Origin: Achromobacter insuavis
GTDB lineage: Bacteria > Pseudomonadota > Gammaproteobacteria > Burkholderiales > Burkholderiaceae_B
NCBI RefSeq assembly: GCF_902859645.1
Contig: NZ_CADIJR010000002.1
Span: 62,001 to 126,000, forward strand
Length of the DNA stretch: 64,000 nt
Direction: 5' to 3'
This document shows positions 22,387-31,663 of this stretch, piece by piece (the stretch's first letter is position 1; every line of letters begins with the position of its first letter). The notes beneath the pieces are model-generated. The model saw nothing but the letters and a program-made list of their open reading frames with translations, had not been told where the DNA came from and ran no database searches. The position numbers and the translations under genes were made by a program.

Positions 22387-22628
22387 GGCTTCGGCCAGGC
22401 GTCAACCGTGGCCCGGTGGCGCGCCGCACATTGTCCGTACTGCACCGCCAGCGCCATGTAGCTGCGCGCGAAGTCGTCCCAGCTATCGCTGGTCACCTCG
22501 AGCACCCGAGGGCACGGCTGGGCCAGGTTGGCCGGCAGTATTGGCCAGGCGGCCGGCTTCGTTGATGTGCTGCAGCCGGCCAGCGTCAATACGGCAGCCA
22601 GCAGGCAAAGGGCTTTGGACTTCGACAC
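22383..22628 (-). CDS. Rz1-like outer-membrane spanin lipoprotein
   Basis: 81 residues from GTG 22628. Signal sequence with a lipobox LTLAGC (Cys about residue 17), then a Pro-containing mature part. The gene starts inside Rz in another frame and extends 100 bp past it, the classical nested Rz/Rz1 layout. With Rz it spans the periplasm and fuses the membranes in the last step of lysis. Confidence 0.8.
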   Translation of the reverse strand: MSKSKALCLLAAVLTLAGCSTSTKPAAWPILPANLAQPCPRVLEVTSDSWDDFARSYMALAVQYGQCAARHRATVDAWPKP

Positions 22629-22884
22629 GGGTGTACCTCTCGATGATCTTGGGCTCGGCGTCGCGCAGCGCAGCCACGTTCGCCTCGAAGCTCGTAGCGA
22701 TACCAGCCAGGCGACCGGTCTGGGCCTTGAACTCGTTGAGCTCGGCCAGCGCGTGGTCGGCGTTGGCCTTGGCCACCCCATCGCTGTAGCGGCTGGCGCC
22801 GTACAGCACCACGCCCGCTCCCAGCACCAGCACCACCAGCGCGCCGCCGACCCAGGGCGCGGCCATGCGCCAAAACGGGTTCAC
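22483..22884 (-). CDS. Rz-like inner-membrane spanin
   Basis: 133 residues from GTG 22884, which overlaps the endolysin stop (GTGA). N-terminal membrane anchor (WVGGALVVLVLGAGVVLYG, about 8-26), then a helical periplasmic part (HALAELNEFKAQTGRL). Partner of the nested lipoprotein. End of the lysis cassette. Confidence 0.8.
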   Translation of the reverse strand: MNPFWRMAAPWVGGALVVLVLGAGVVLYGASRYSDGVAKANADHALAELNEFKAQTGRLAGIATSFEANVAALRDAEPKIIERYTRVEVQSPLPAGCRIDAGRLQHINEAGRLANTAGQPGPAVPSGARGDQR

Positions 22885-23375
22885 GGCTGCACCTGTGCGG
22901 CCGCCTGGCGGTAGAGGTCCGGCCAGGTTTGCGGATGCGGCTTGCCGGGCCGCCAGGTGCGCAGGTACAGCTCCCAGCCGGCGCTGGCGTCGCCCACGGG
23001 CGGTAGCGCCTTGGGATCGGTCCACAGCAGCAGCCGCGCGACGCCGGCGGCCAGCACGTCGTCATACTCGAGCGCGGCATAGATGGCGTCAGGGTCGCAG
23101 GCCACGCTGCGGGCCTTACACAGCGCCGCCAGGCGGTCCTTGCTCGCCGCGTGCAGGAACACGCCCCACACGCCGCCGCGGCTTGCGCGCGTGCCCTTCT
23201 CGAACTGCCAGAATCCTCGCGCCGGGCCGACGATCTGGCGCCTGTGCACGAAGCGGCTTTCTTGCAGGCCGATGGCCAGCAGCATGACGCGCGCCGCCGG
23301 CGTGTCCATGCGCGCCGGCAGCAGCGCCAATGCGGGCGCGATCGCGCTCGTTATGATCGTCTTCAATTCCATCAT
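22881..23375 (-). CDS. Endolysin, lytic transglycosylase-like
   Basis: 164 residues from ATG 23375. The catalytic-Glu motif LLAIGLQESRF (Glu about residue 37) and the following GPARGFWQFEKGT stretch fit phage lysozyme/transglycosylase folds. The first 20 residues are moderately hydrophobic (IITSAIAPALALLPA) and could act as a weak signal-arrest segment. Overlaps the holin stop. Confidence 0.75.
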   Translation of the reverse strand: MMELKTIITSAIAPALALLPARMDTPAARVMLLAIGLQESRFVHRRQIVGPARGFWQFEKGTRASRGGVWGVFLHAASKDRLAALCKARSVACDPDAIYAALEYDDVLAAGVARLLLWTDPKALPPVGDASAGWELYLRTWRPGKPHPQTWPDLYRQAAAQVQP

Positions 23376-23671
23376 TGCCTCACGTTCACGATGCACGCGA
23401 CATTGCCTTGCGCGCGATAGACGAGGACCGCCAGCAGTAGCGCCCCCACGGCCTGCCACACAGTCACCTGTTCATGCTGTACAAGCACATCCAGCGCTTG
23501 CCCGCCGGTGCAGACGATCAGCAGGTAGGCCACCCACGACATACCGCGCCGGAACCGCGCGCCGTTGCGCCGGTAGAGAAGCAGGCGAACAGCCGAGGCA
23601 ACATTCGCCACGACAAAAAGAAAGGCCACCAACAGGTGGTGGCCCGAATCGATCACTGCTGCGGCTTGCAT
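23372..23671 (-). CDS. Holin-like membrane protein, 99 aa
   Basis: Three hydrophobic segments (LLVAFLFVVANVASAVRLLL; MSWVAYLLIVCTG; AVGALLLAVLVY) with basic loops. Placed between another holin-like gene and the endolysin with 4-nt overlap. Two membrane genes may form a holin/antiholin pair. Confidence 0.7.
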   Translation of the reverse strand: MQAAAVIDSGHHLLVAFLFVVANVASAVRLLLYRRNGARFRRGMSWVAYLLIVCTGGQALDVLVQHEQVTVWQAVGALLLAVLVYRAQGNVACIVNVRQ

Positions 23672-23672
23672 A

Positions 23673-24017
23673 TCAGCTCCCCTTCCTGAACACCGAGAAG
23701 TCCAACGCCTTGACCTTCTCGATCGCGGTCAGCGCCACGGTGACGACAAGCGCGGCGGCGGCAAACGCCGCAATCGCGGTTTCTTTGATCGGCGTCAGCC
23801 CCACCACATCGGGCGCCGCCAAGTAGCCGATCACGACCGAGATTGCCCAATAAGCCAGGCGCGACAGTGCGCCGCCCTCCTTGCGCGAAACCACGAACAG
23901 CGACGCGCCGGCGAAGGCTCCGATCAGCGCATTTCCATCGATTCCCGGCAACAGCCCCGCGAGCGTCACGCCCGCGGCAGCTACCGCCACTACCCCCGTG
24001 CTTGCCGGTTCTGCCAT
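23673..24017 (-). CDS. Holin, phage holin family, 114 aa
   Basis: Three hydrophobic segments with the pattern GNALIGAFAGASLFVVS (about 28-44), LAYWAISVVIGYLAAP and AAFAAAALVVTVAL, as in holins of betaproteobacterial phages. First gene of the lysis cassette, after a terminator hairpin. Confidence 0.75.
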   Translation of the reverse strand: MAEPASTGVVAVAAAGVTLAGLLPGIDGNALIGAFAGASLFVVSRKEGGALSRLAYWAISVVIGYLAAPDVVGLTPIKETAIAAFAAAALVVTVALTAIEKVKALDFSVFRKGS

Positions 24018-24034
24018 TTCCCCTCCAGTACAAA

Positions 24035-24059
24035 AAAGAAAGGCCCGCGATAGCGGGCC
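24035..24059 (-). terminator. Terminator hairpin between tail and lysis genes, minus strand
   Basis: Stem GGCCCGC/GCGGGCC with a GATA loop (24042-24059), followed on the minus strand by TTTCTTTTTT. It may lower lysis-gene expression relative to tail genes. Confidence 0.75.
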
Positions 24060-24071
24060 GATGATGAATCG

Positions 24072-24272
24072 TCAAGGAATCGGCACAGGATCGGGCGGGG
24101 GGGCCATGATCAAGACGCCTGCTGCCGTCACGCCAGCAATCTCTCCTCCGGTTTCGCACCAACCTTCGTAAACACCTTCAGCCAGCTTGACTGCATCGGT
24201 TGGCATGCCCTTCTCTCCGTGAACCCCCCGGGAAAAAAAGCCTTTTCTTTCCTCGCTGTAGTGCATATCCAT
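24072..24272 (-). CDS. Small tail-fibre-assembly-like protein, 66 aa
   Basis: Starts MDMHYSEERKGFF and contains a GEKGMPTDAVKLAE segment. This resembles the N-terminal pattern of phage tail fibre assembly proteins (YSxxxGxFY...IPxDAVExxD). Much shorter than usual (about 150-200), so it is either a minimal version or only related. Directly downstream of the tail fibre gene. Confidence 0.55.
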   Translation of the reverse strand: MDMHYSEERKGFFSRGVHGEKGMPTDAVKLAEGVYEGWCETGGEIAGVTAAGVLIMAPPPDPVPIP

Positions 24273-24281
24273 ATCCTTCCC

Positions 24282-25229
24282 CTATCGACCGATAACTCGA
24301 TACCTAACCACAACATTCCAAGGAGTCGACGTGGACGAGTTCCCTCTCCTTAGTGTCACCCCGGTGGCGGTCAAAGTATCAGTCATCACAGAGCAGCTAA
24401 CCTGCGTCGGAGCAGGCGTTTCCACGGATACAGCGATACTCAGCGCATTGGCCGCGAATGCCATGGGAAACGTGACAACGGCGTCTGACGTGCTGTTCGC
24501 TGGCAACGTGACGAGCGGAACAACTCCCCATTGTTCAATGATGCCGCTCGGCAGAACCTGATATCCATTGAACGTCGCCGAATAGTTGGTACCCTGAAAC
24601 GCAGCGCGAAGCGACGCGGGGCTGAGCGTCGTGTCACTACTGGTGAGCCCCTGAGCCTCCGGCGTCGTAGCGCGCCGAGAGATCCCAGAAACCAATGTTG
24701 TTGCCGGAACCGCGGCAACGCCAGCGACGACGGATTGCACAAACGCTGTGGTCGCAAGCTTCGTCGAGTTGTCCGCTACGACAGGCGTTGGCGCGGTCGG
24801 TGTCCCAAGGAAGGCGGGGGAAGTCAGAGAGGCCAGAGCTTTCCAAGCCGCCGACACCCCCGCATTGGGATCAACTGCATTGTTGTCGGCTTGGCTAACC
24901 CAAACTGTCACCCCATCATTACCAAGAATCAACGCGCCCTTCGGATAGCCGCCGATAGCGGTTGCAAATGGCGCATCGTATGTATATCCCCCCCCCGCAT
25001 TGGCCCACCGCTGACCTTCGCTAAGAAAGTTCAAGATGCCATTGAAATCGGCACCATATGGCGGCACGCCACCGGCGGCTAGAGGCGTCATCGTCAAAGG
25101 CGGAAATCCATCCGTAAACGATGCCGCCCCAGGCGTAATGCCGATTTGCGAATTCACCGGGATGGTGTTCTTGGTGCCACTTTCCGCAAAGGGAACTGGA
25201 GACTTGCTGGGTGCATTACTGGCTTGCAT
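24282..25229 (-). CDS. Tail fibre protein
   Basis: 315 residues. The N-terminus has the conserved attachment-type pattern NSQIGITPGAASFTDGFPP then YGADFNGILNFLS. The middle is Ser/Thr/Ala-rich and the C-terminus is a beta-rich gp53-like tip (GYQVLPSGIIEQWGVV). It should bind the host surface. No copy of the DGR variable repeat is present here, so this fibre is not a DGR target. Overlaps the DUF2612 gene by 14 nt. Confidence 0.8.
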   Translation of the reverse strand: MQASNAPSKSPVPFAESGTKNTIPVNSQIGITPGAASFTDGFPPLTMTPLAAGGVPPYGADFNGILNFLSEGQRWANAGGGYTYDAPFATAIGGYPKGALILGNDGVTVWVSQADNNAVDPNAGVSAAWKALASLTSPAFLGTPTAPTPVVADNSTKLATTAFVQSVVAGVAAVPATTLVSGISRRATTPEAQGLTSSDTTLSPASLRAAFQGTNYSATFNGYQVLPSGIIEQWGVVPLVTLPANSTSDAVVTFPMAFAANALSIAVSVETPAPTQVSCSVMTDTLTATGVTLRRGNSSTSTPWNVVVRYRVIGR

Positions 25230-25893
25230 TTATAAGCCCCGAAGATGTGAAGAAAACGCCAGATCCGAATGGCTGCATAAGCCCTTCGTGGAAACCGAAA
25301 GTGGTGGAGCGATCGACCTGTAGAACATTTGCCAATACCGCCGCCGGTTTCGGAATAGCACCGGACTGAGTCAAGATGGCGATCTCGAAGGGCTCGAGCG
25401 CAAACTCAAACACGTACCGAAACTCCATGTTTCCGGTATCAGACACGTAACAGCGACCACGGCCTTCGAACAGGTTTGACAGCAAACGATTAAGGCTCGG
25501 TGAAGTGCAGTCGCTGATATTTGCGAGGGCCTTCACCAGAATCAAGCGTCGATATGCATCGTCAGCCAACCGATAGGTCTGGGTGGCCTGCTCGCCTGCG
25601 AAGAACGGAGCCTGGTTGAAGGGCTGCCAACTGATGGCCTCTTCGTAACCCAGATAGCTGGCATCGCCCGGAACGGTCAGCATTCTCCCGATATCGACAA
25701 TCCTTCCCCAGATATCCAGCCCGAACCCCTGAGCCGTCTCCACATTCCAGACGAAGCTGTAGAACGCATCAAAATCGGCGTCCGGATTGATGTATTCGTC
25801 CATGTTGTTGATCAACTGGACGAGCGTCGGGCTGTTGGCGTACTGGCTGATGATGGTCCGCGCCACCAGACCAGGCTTCGGTTGCACGTTCAT
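25216..25893 (-). CDS. DUF2612 baseplate protein
   Basis: 225 residues with the DUF2612-type start (IISQYANSPTLVQLINNMDE, FYSFVWNVETAQGFGLDIWG). Lies between the J-like protein and the fibre, so it likely links the baseplate to the fibre, like P2 gpI. 4-nt overlap with baseplate J. Confidence 0.8.
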   Translation of the reverse strand: MNVQPKPGLVARTIISQYANSPTLVQLINNMDEYINPDADFDAFYSFVWNVETAQGFGLDIWGRIVDIGRMLTVPGDASYLGYEEAISWQPFNQAPFFAGEQATQTYRLADDAYRRLILVKALANISDCTSPSLNRLLSNLFEGRGRCYVSDTGNMEFRYVFEFALEPFEIAILTQSGAIPKPAAVLANVLQVDRSTTFGFHEGLMQPFGSGVFFTSSGLINASQ

Positions 25894-27098
25894 ACCAAGG
25901 TCACCGAGATATCAGCAGCCGACACAGTCGGGCGCCGATTGATGGGCACGGTCAGGCTCGCCGCCGTCGGGGTGGCATCACCCAGCAACAATGAAAGGAT
26001 TGACACCGAAGCGCCCAGCATCGACACGGGCGCGTAAAAGCGGCTTGCATAGATGGTTGAGCCTATGCGCGCGCGCTGACCTCCGTCGGAGCCGTTGAAA
26101 GCGTCGACGATGGCCTGCTTCGTCAATTCCACAATGTTCGATGGCAGCGAGGGATTGTTGGCCAACTGAACCGCAAATTCCACGGGCAGTGCGACGGGCG
26201 TTTCCCACTTCACGACGTAGGATGGGTACGGGTAGGCATAGCCGTCCCTGTCCTCAACCGTATAAGACGTGTTGCCGTTGTAGTCAGCCCCGTTGCTCTT
26301 CTTTCGCCAGATGGCCATGGCGATATCCGCCGCCTCGCCTCCTACGACGGCCACCCAGATGGAGTGCGGAACGAGCGAGACACCGCCGATGGTCTGGGCG
26401 ATGGACAGGTTGTTTTCCGTCACGTAGACGTCAATCACCCCGTCCAGGTTTGCAACCGCAGCGTAGATGGACTGCAGCGAGCTACGGGCATTGATCGCCA
26501 CCGACTGGCGGCGGCGCTCTTCGAACTCAGCGCGCGACTCGACATTGCTGCCCACGGTACCCGCGTCAGCGTTCAAGACCGAGTCCCACCCGGGGATGGC
26601 TTGGTAGATCTGGTTCAGCGTGCCCGCCGCGCAGCTGATCGGTCCGTTGACCGAGCAGGAGAACGGCAGATCAATGCTGCCCGAGGCTGGGATCGTGCCG
26701 GCCTGCGTGCACAGGTAGATATTTCCGTCGACCGCCTGCGCGCGCGCGCCCGCCGGGATCGTGACGCCCATCAGGCCCATGCAGGTGCCGATCACGGTGG
26801 TGGCCGTGCCGGGCTTGCGGTCCAGGAAATAAATGCGGCCGATGGCGTCCTGCATCCGCCCAGCGGCAAAGGCCGGGTCCACCTGGTTCACGTACGAGGC
26901 GAACTCGCTGTTCTTGTCGCCTATGATGGCCGTGGTGGTGCTGGCCAGCTGGCCCTGGGGCGTCTCCAGATTCTTGTTCAGGCCGCCGCCGAAGGCGCTA
27001 TCCATGTCCGCCAGCACGCCATCCAGGATCTCGGATTCTTGAGGCAATACGAGGCCTTCCGGCGTGAATTTCACGCGCGGTACTTGGGAGGTAGCCAT
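25890..27098 (-). CDS. Baseplate J-like protein
   Basis: 402 residues, typical length. Family pattern visible at ILDGVLADMDSAFGGGLNKN (N-terminus) and VNAxAGTVGSNVESRAEFEERRRQS region (about 170-195). Forms the wedge ring of contractile tails. Order gp25-like, J-like, DUF2612, fibre is typical of myoviruses. Confidence 0.88.
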   Translation of the reverse strand: MATSQVPRVKFTPEGLVLPQESEILDGVLADMDSAFGGGLNKNLETPQGQLASTTTAIIGDKNSEFASYVNQVDPAFAAGRMQDAIGRIYFLDRKPGTATTVIGTCMGLMGVTIPAGARAQAVDGNIYLCTQAGTIPASGSIDLPFSCSVNGPISCAAGTLNQIYQAIPGWDSVLNADAGTVGSNVESRAEFEERRRQSVAINARSSLQSIYAAVANLDGVIDVYVTENNLSIAQTIGGVSLVPHSIWVAVVGGEAADIAMAIWRKKSNGADYNGNTSYTVEDRDGYAYPYPSYVVKWETPVALPVEFAVQLANNPSLPSNIVELTKQAIVDAFNGSDGGQRARIGSTIYASRFYAPVSMLGASVSILSLLLGDATPTAASLTVPINRRPTVSAADISVTLV

Positions 27099-27105
27099 GG
27101 GGTCC

Positions 27106-27456
27106 CTAGAAAGTGATAGTCGACGTCGTGCCGTTGGTCAGCGTGACTTCGACATAGCCGCTCAGGCGGCGATTCTCGAAAGCGGTGATAGTCGGTACGG
27201 CGTCGGCAACGTCCGGCACGGTCAAGGCCGCGGCGCGCAGCCGCTCGCGCACCAGTGCCAGCGGCGGCAACTGGCCAAGCACCTCGGTCCAGTACGGTAT
27301 GCCTTTTCCCGTGTCATAGAACAGCTCGCCACGAAAGAGCTTGATGGCGCTGGCCACGTCCTGAGCCACGGCGTAGGGATTCGACGCCATCGCGATGTTC
27401 CCGGCCGCATTCAGGACAAGATCCCACACGGTCCGGTCCAACAAAAGGGTATTCAT
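27106..27456 (-). CDS. Baseplate gp25/W-like protein
   Basis: 116 residues from ATG 27456, which overlaps the spike-protein stop. Helical N-terminus followed by a strand-rich C-terminus (GYVEVTLTNGTTSTITF). The segment DVASAIKLFRGELFYDTGKG is typical of the T4 gp25-like sheath-initiator family. Precedes baseplate J. Confidence 0.75.
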   Translation of the reverse strand: MNTLLLDRTVWDLVLNAAGNIAMASNPYAVAQDVASAIKLFRGELFYDTGKGIPYWTEVLGQLPPLALVRERLRAAALTVPDVADAVPTITAFENRRLSGYVEVTLTNGTTSTITF

Positions 27457-28190
27457 CAGTTCGGTGTCCCGGTGTTCGCGGGGCCCGTCTGCACCCCAGG
27501 ATGGGTGTGCGTCGAGCCGACGTCCTTGCCGTTGTTGCGGAGCGTGCCGAGTGTTTCCATGTCGCCCTTCCAGGTCGAGGTGCCGCCGTAGGAGCCGGAT
27601 CCCTGTTGCACAGTGCCATTCAGCACGATCTGCGGCGAATTCAGCGCGCACCGCTCGCTGGCGTTCACTTCGACGTTGGGCGCCACCACTGTCACCTTGG
27701 AAGGCGATACCACGTTGATCCCGCCCTCGGTGAACTGCACATACTGCGCTGGCGCGCCGTTGAGCAGGCCGCCAAAGTAGAGGCCATCCGCCATGTCGTG
27801 GGTCCGCCAGGATCCAGGATTCGCTTGCTGCTTGCTGGCCTTGACCGCCGACAAGTCCCGGCTCGCGAACGCCGCCATGCCGATGTCCCCCACCTTGGGG
27901 TCGAGGATCACGGCGTCGGCTCCGCCCTGCAGTCGGAAATACGGCAGCTGGAACAACTGTCCATGCGGCACCGCATTCCCATTTCCGTCGAGCTGGTTCA
28001 CCAGCGGCTGCACGTCAACAAAGCCCACCGGAGAAACGCCGCCGCTGTTCGTCACCGCGATCACGCGAACCAGCGTGCAGGTGTTCAGGCGGTTCAGCAT
28101 CTGCGTCACCAGGAAGCTGATAGCGCCGAAGTCCTGGGAGCCATCAGCGACCGTCGCCTGTCCGCTATATCCGAATTGAGGATCAGCCAT
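27456..28190 (-). CDS. Gp138-type membrane-puncturing spike
   Basis: 244 residues. N-terminal OB-like part (LVRVIAVTNSGGVSPVGFVDV), then a beta-helix-like region and a C-terminal HTHPGVQTG tip whose His residues could hold an iron ion, as in phi92 gp138. Sits at the baseplate centre and pierces the outer membrane. Confidence 0.82.
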   Translation of the reverse strand: MADPQFGYSGQATVADGSQDFGAISFLVTQMLNRLNTCTLVRVIAVTNSGGVSPVGFVDVQPLVNQLDGNGNAVPHGQLFQLPYFRLQGGADAVILDPKVGDIGMAAFASRDLSAVKASKQQANPGSWRTHDMADGLYFGGLLNGAPAQYVQFTEGGINVVSPSKVTVVAPNVEVNASERCALNSPQIVLNGTVQQGSGSYGGTSTWKGDMETLGTLRNNGKDVGSTHTHPGVQTGPANTGTPN

Positions 28191-29046
28191 TTACCGGCCT
28201 CTGACACACGATTCTCGACACCCAGGCGCCGCCCGGGACCTCCGCCTCAAGCTGATGCACGAGGCTCACTACCGTCCATTCTCCGTGAGCCGCCTCGATG
28301 ACCGAAATCACCTGTACGCGGTATCCGAGACCCAATTGTGGGGTGTACAGGACGGTAAACTCCACGCCCCAACCGGTGAAACTCGGGTAGCCCACCAGGT
28401 TGTCGCCAGCCTGAATCAGAACAGGCTCATCAGCGCGCGCACCGGATTTCGGCCAAATTGCCAGAATCCCACGGTCGACCGTGTAGTTGAACCGTGCCGC
28501 CCGAGCGCAAGCTTTCATCTGGTCCCACGCAGTTCCAGGGAAGTACGGGTTCGACAGCGTCACATCCACGCCGTTGTTCTGGAAGGCAAGGTTCATTTCC
28601 TTGGCCAGGTCCTGCGCAACGACTGCCGCCTGTATTGCTCCCCTGTAACTGCGGGCATTCGTAGGCTTCACCGCCTCGAATGCCGCCGCAAGCGCCACGA
28701 CGTTAAAGACCACCTCGGGCGCCTGGTTGTAGTCGGCCCAGGCCTGTGAGATGGTGCCCTCATAAACCACCGTCAGGGCATCGCCGCCGACGTCCCCGGC
28801 TGCGACCAGAATGCGATTGTTCCGCCTCTCGGTCGGGATGGGCCCGATCACTGTCAGCTTGTTGATCATGTCCTGCGACAGGCCGAAGATGCGCAACTGC
28901 AGCTGGGCCTGCGAGTCCCCGTTGTAGGCCACGACGGCCGCCTGAACGCGGTAGCCGGACAGCGTGACAGCGGGCCCAGCGTTGTCGCCGAACTGCCCCT
29001 CGGCCAGGTTGATCGTGACGTCGATCCGGCGTTTGACGAAGCTCAT
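28183..29046 (-). CDS. Baseplate hub protein
   Basis: 287 residues, beta-rich (VKRRIDVTINLAEGQFG start). Size, position directly upstream of the spike and 8-nt overlap fit the hub (gp27/gp44-like) to which the spike attaches. Family name not certain. Confidence 0.7.
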   Translation of the reverse strand: MSFVKRRIDVTINLAEGQFGDNAGPAVTLSGYRVQAAVVAYNGDSQAQLQLRIFGLSQDMINKLTVIGPIPTERRNNRILVAAGDVGGDALTVVYEGTISQAWADYNQAPEVVFNVVALAAAFEAVKPTNARSYRGAIQAAVVAQDLAKEMNLAFQNNGVDVTLSNPYFPGTAWDQMKACARAARFNYTVDRGILAIWPKSGARADEPVLIQAGDNLVGYPSFTGWGVEFTVLYTPQLGLGYRVQVISVIEAAHGEWTVVSLVHQLEAEVPGGAWVSRIVCQRPVNG

Positions 29047-29342
29047 AGATCTGTGCTTTCCCGGTATATCAATTGGAAGCGGCCGCCGAAACCGGTGTAG
29101 ACAGGGTCATCGCGCCCTTGGGTGTCGATGAAGGTCAGGTCGCCCACGAAGCCGCTGTAGGTCTCGCGAATGAGCCGTACGCGGTCATGGCAAAGCACCG
29201 CGATGGCGATAGGCTCGTGATTCACCTGCAGGTCAAGGAATACCCCCGTGGCCTTCTGGTAGACGCTGACCTGGCAATTCTGGCCGCCCAGCACAACGCT
29301 GCAGGCCTGCGCCGGCACGGCGCGCAGCGGAATCTGCCTCAT
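29043..29342 (-). CDS. Baseplate plug protein, 99 aa
   Basis: Small beta-rich protein (RQIPLRAVPAQACSVVLGG, then VLCHDRVRLIRETYSGFVGD). Matches the pattern of the short conserved protein between Dit-like and hub genes in this class of myoviruses. 4-nt overlaps on both sides. Confidence 0.7.
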   Translation of the reverse strand: MRQIPLRAVPAQACSVVLGGQNCQVSVYQKATGVFLDLQVNHEPIAIAVLCHDRVRLIRETYSGFVGDLTFIDTQGRDDPVYTGFGGRFQLIYRESTDL

Positions 29343-29980
29343 TGGATACTCCCATTGAGAGGCGCGGCGTCGATCGCGGCGGGCTCGGGCACCGGGAAGG
29401 TTTGAACCTGCCCATTGTTCTGCTCGCCAGCGCCGTCCGGCTCCGCAGTATTGCTGAAGACCGCCTGCGCCTTCTCCCGCACTTCCTCGACGTACAGGTC
29501 CACAATCAGCTGGCTGGGCCCCGAACGAGAATTCCGCTCGTAGGAATAGGCCACGACGTTGGCCGACGGATAGACGATCTCCGGCGTCACCACCGAGAAC
29601 AGGTCGACGCTCCCTTTCAACGCCTCCAGAGTGTTCAGCAGCGTGCCGCGCGACACCGTATCACCGCTAAGGGCGAACCGCAGCATGGCGTCGAACGGCG
29701 TGTCCACCTTGTTGAACGACGAGAACGAGCCCTGCTCCACCGGAAAGCTCGATATCCGCGACCCGTTGCGAAAGCGGATGCCCAGGAACGTCTCGAACAG
29801 AAGCACCTGCTGGCCGTCCTGGTCATACAGTCCCCAGCGCGGGATGCCAAAGATCAACGCGGCGATGGCGCCGAGGCCGAGATTGGCCAGCTCACCCAGC
29901 GATGGGATTGTCGTCTCGCGCAGAATCGCTGGGACACCAGGCACCTGCGGCACATTTGGGAAAGGAATGAGCGGCATCAA
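29339..29980 (-). CDS. Baseplate protein, Dit-like N-terminus
   Basis: 213 residues. The central SSFPVEQGSFSSFNKVDTPF segment is typical of distal-tail/Dit-like phage baseplate proteins that ring the end of the tube. Follows the tape measure directly (4-nt overlap), the standard order. C-terminal tail is Pro/Gln-rich. Confidence 0.7.
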   Translation of the reverse strand: MMPLIPFPNVPQVPGVPAILRETTIPSLGELANLGLGAIAALIFGIPRWGLYDQDGQQVLLFETFLGIRFRNGSRISSFPVEQGSFSSFNKVDTPFDAMLRFALSGDTVSRGTLLNTLEALKGSVDLFSVVTPEIVYPSANVVAYSYERNSRSGPSQLIVDLYVEEVREKAQAVFSNTAEPDGAGEQNNGQVQTFPVPEPAAIDAAPLNGSIQ

Positions 29981-31662
29981 AACGCTCCTGTATTGGCTTG
30001 GCTCACCAAGTTCTGGCTTCCGCCAAGCGCGCCCAATTCTCTCGCGATACCGCGGCCGTCTGTCGCCGGCGTGTGAACATTGACGTCACCATGAATATTG
30101 ATTTCGTGGTTGTTCTCGGTATTGAGGGGGAAAGGCTTGGCGCTGGCCTGGGCAGCAAGAGGGGCGGCCTGCGCGGCCTGGGCCATGTTCACGGCCCCCA
30201 AGGCGCTGTTCTTCAACGCATCGGCCTGAGCAAGCCGTGCCAGCTCGGTCGCAACGGCGGCACGCTCATCCGCCCTCATCTCCTTTTTCGCCGGGATCTC
30301 GAAATCGGTGGTCACGATGCGGCTTGCGTCCTCCACCGACTTGGATGCGCGCAGGCGGTCACCGGCTCCCTTGTGGGTATTCCGCAGTTCCCAGTCAGCA
30401 AATGCATACTGCTGATCGCGCGTGGAGTTCATGATGTCCACGCCCATAATGCGCTTGAACATCTCCACTCGCTCGTTGCGCCATTGCGCAACCCCGAACG
30501 CCGTACCGTTGTCGCCAATGGCACGGTGGTCGAGCCTGCCACCGCTCTCGGCCTGCAGGTTGTTCACGATGCCGATAGCCTGGTTCCTCGACCAGCCCAT
30601 CTTCTCGAATTTCTCGATCGCGTCTTTAGCATCGGGGGTCAGGTCGGCTTTGGGCTTTCTCTTCAGCCACTCCGGGGTAATCGCATCCTTAGCCGCGTCC
30701 ATTGATGCTTTGACGGGATCGCTCGAACTGTTGATCTTGTCTCGAACCTCCTTCGGCACCAGCTTCTCGATGAGCGACGTCAGCGCCTTGAGCAATTGTT
30801 CGAAGCCGGAAATGAAGCTCTTGATCCCGTCGTTGATGGCGCCACGGTTGCGGATGATCCAATCGCCCAGCTCAATGAGCTTTTCAACGAGGAAATCGAA
30901 CGCCGGCATCATCGCCGTCAGCACGTTCACGCCAATGCTAGAGAGCTTGTTCATGGCGGTGTCGTACCGTTGGCGGAGCTGCTCCGCACGATCCGACGCC
31001 GCGGCCAGCTCTCCGGCGGCTCCCGACTGCTCGCGGCGGCGCCGAGCGATCCCTTCAGGTCCCTCCTTGTACAGGTTGAACTGCTGGGGATCCAAGCCCA
31101 TCATGTTTGCCGCCAACGCGGCGCGGGCCCGATCGGTCTTGTAGAGGTCAGCGACGATGCGGGCCCGAGCCTGCAAGTAGGTATTGCCGTCCTTCAGATC
31201 CTCGGTCTTGCCGCCGAACTGGAAGAACGCCGGCAGCGTCTCCGCCGACATGCCGCGCTTGAACTTCGCGACCTGGTCGGCAGATTCCTTGAGTTGGTTC
31301 GTGATCCCTTCGACCGAGCCCCCTGCGTTCTTTGCCGCCAGCTGCCATTCGGCAAGGTCCTTGGCGCTCATGTTCAGATTGCCAGACAGGCGCGCGAGGC
31401 TGGCCGTGGATTCCACCGTGCTGGACACGAAGTTCTTGATGCCCATGCCGGCGGTAAACACCGCCAGCAGCGCCAGCGCCTCGTTGCGCACCTTGCTGAA
31501 GAACATGGCAGCCTGCTTGCCGCGGGCTTCCATGTCGCGAGCGGTACGGGCAGTTTCCTCCCTGGTGTTCTTCAGGGATTGGTCGGCCTCGGCCGAGCCG
31601 CGTTTGAACGCCTTGGCATCCAGACCGAGCGTGACGACTAGGGCGTCGATTACGGTGGCCAT
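29977..31662 (-). CDS. Tail tape measure protein with lysozyme domain
   Basis: 561 residues, short for a tape measure, so a short tail is expected. Coiled-coil N-terminus (about 20-45), hydrophobic stretch NEALALLAVFTAGMGIKNFV (about 60-80), and at about 345-460 a Phage_lysozyme2-type domain (QAIGIVNNLQAESGGRLD with catalytic Glu, FGVAQWRNERVEMF). It sets tail length and locally opens the cell wall during injection. Confidence 0.85.
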   Translation of the reverse strand: MATVIDALVVTLGLDAKAFKRGSAEADQSLKNTREETARTARDMEARGKQAAMFFSKVRNEALALLAVFTAGMGIKNFVSSTVESTASLARLSGNLNMSAKDLAEWQLAAKNAGGSVEGITNQLKESADQVAKFKRGMSAETLPAFFQFGGKTEDLKDGNTYLQARARIVADLYKTDRARAALAANMMGLDPQQFNLYKEGPEGIARRRREQSGAAGELAAASDRAEQLRQRYDTAMNKLSSIGVNVLTAMMPAFDFLVEKLIELGDWIIRNRGAINDGIKSFISGFEQLLKALTSLIEKLVPKEVRDKINSSSDPVKASMDAAKDAITPEWLKRKPKADLTPDAKDAIEKFEKMGWSRNQAIGIVNNLQAESGGRLDHRAIGDNGTAFGVAQWRNERVEMFKRIMGVDIMNSTRDQQYAFADWELRNTHKGAGDRLRASKSVEDASRIVTTDFEIPAKKEMRADERAAVATELARLAQADALKNSALGAVNMAQAAQAAPLAAQASAKPFPLNTENNHEINIHGDVNVHTPATDGRGIARELGALGGSQNLVSQANTGAF

Positions 31663-31663
31663 G

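Noticed and set aside
24282-25229. Tail fibre as a fourth DGR target
   Set aside because: I looked for the VR signature (GSYxAWAV...EFRVRPVR) and for the DNA core GTTCCGGGTGCGTCC in this gene and found neither.
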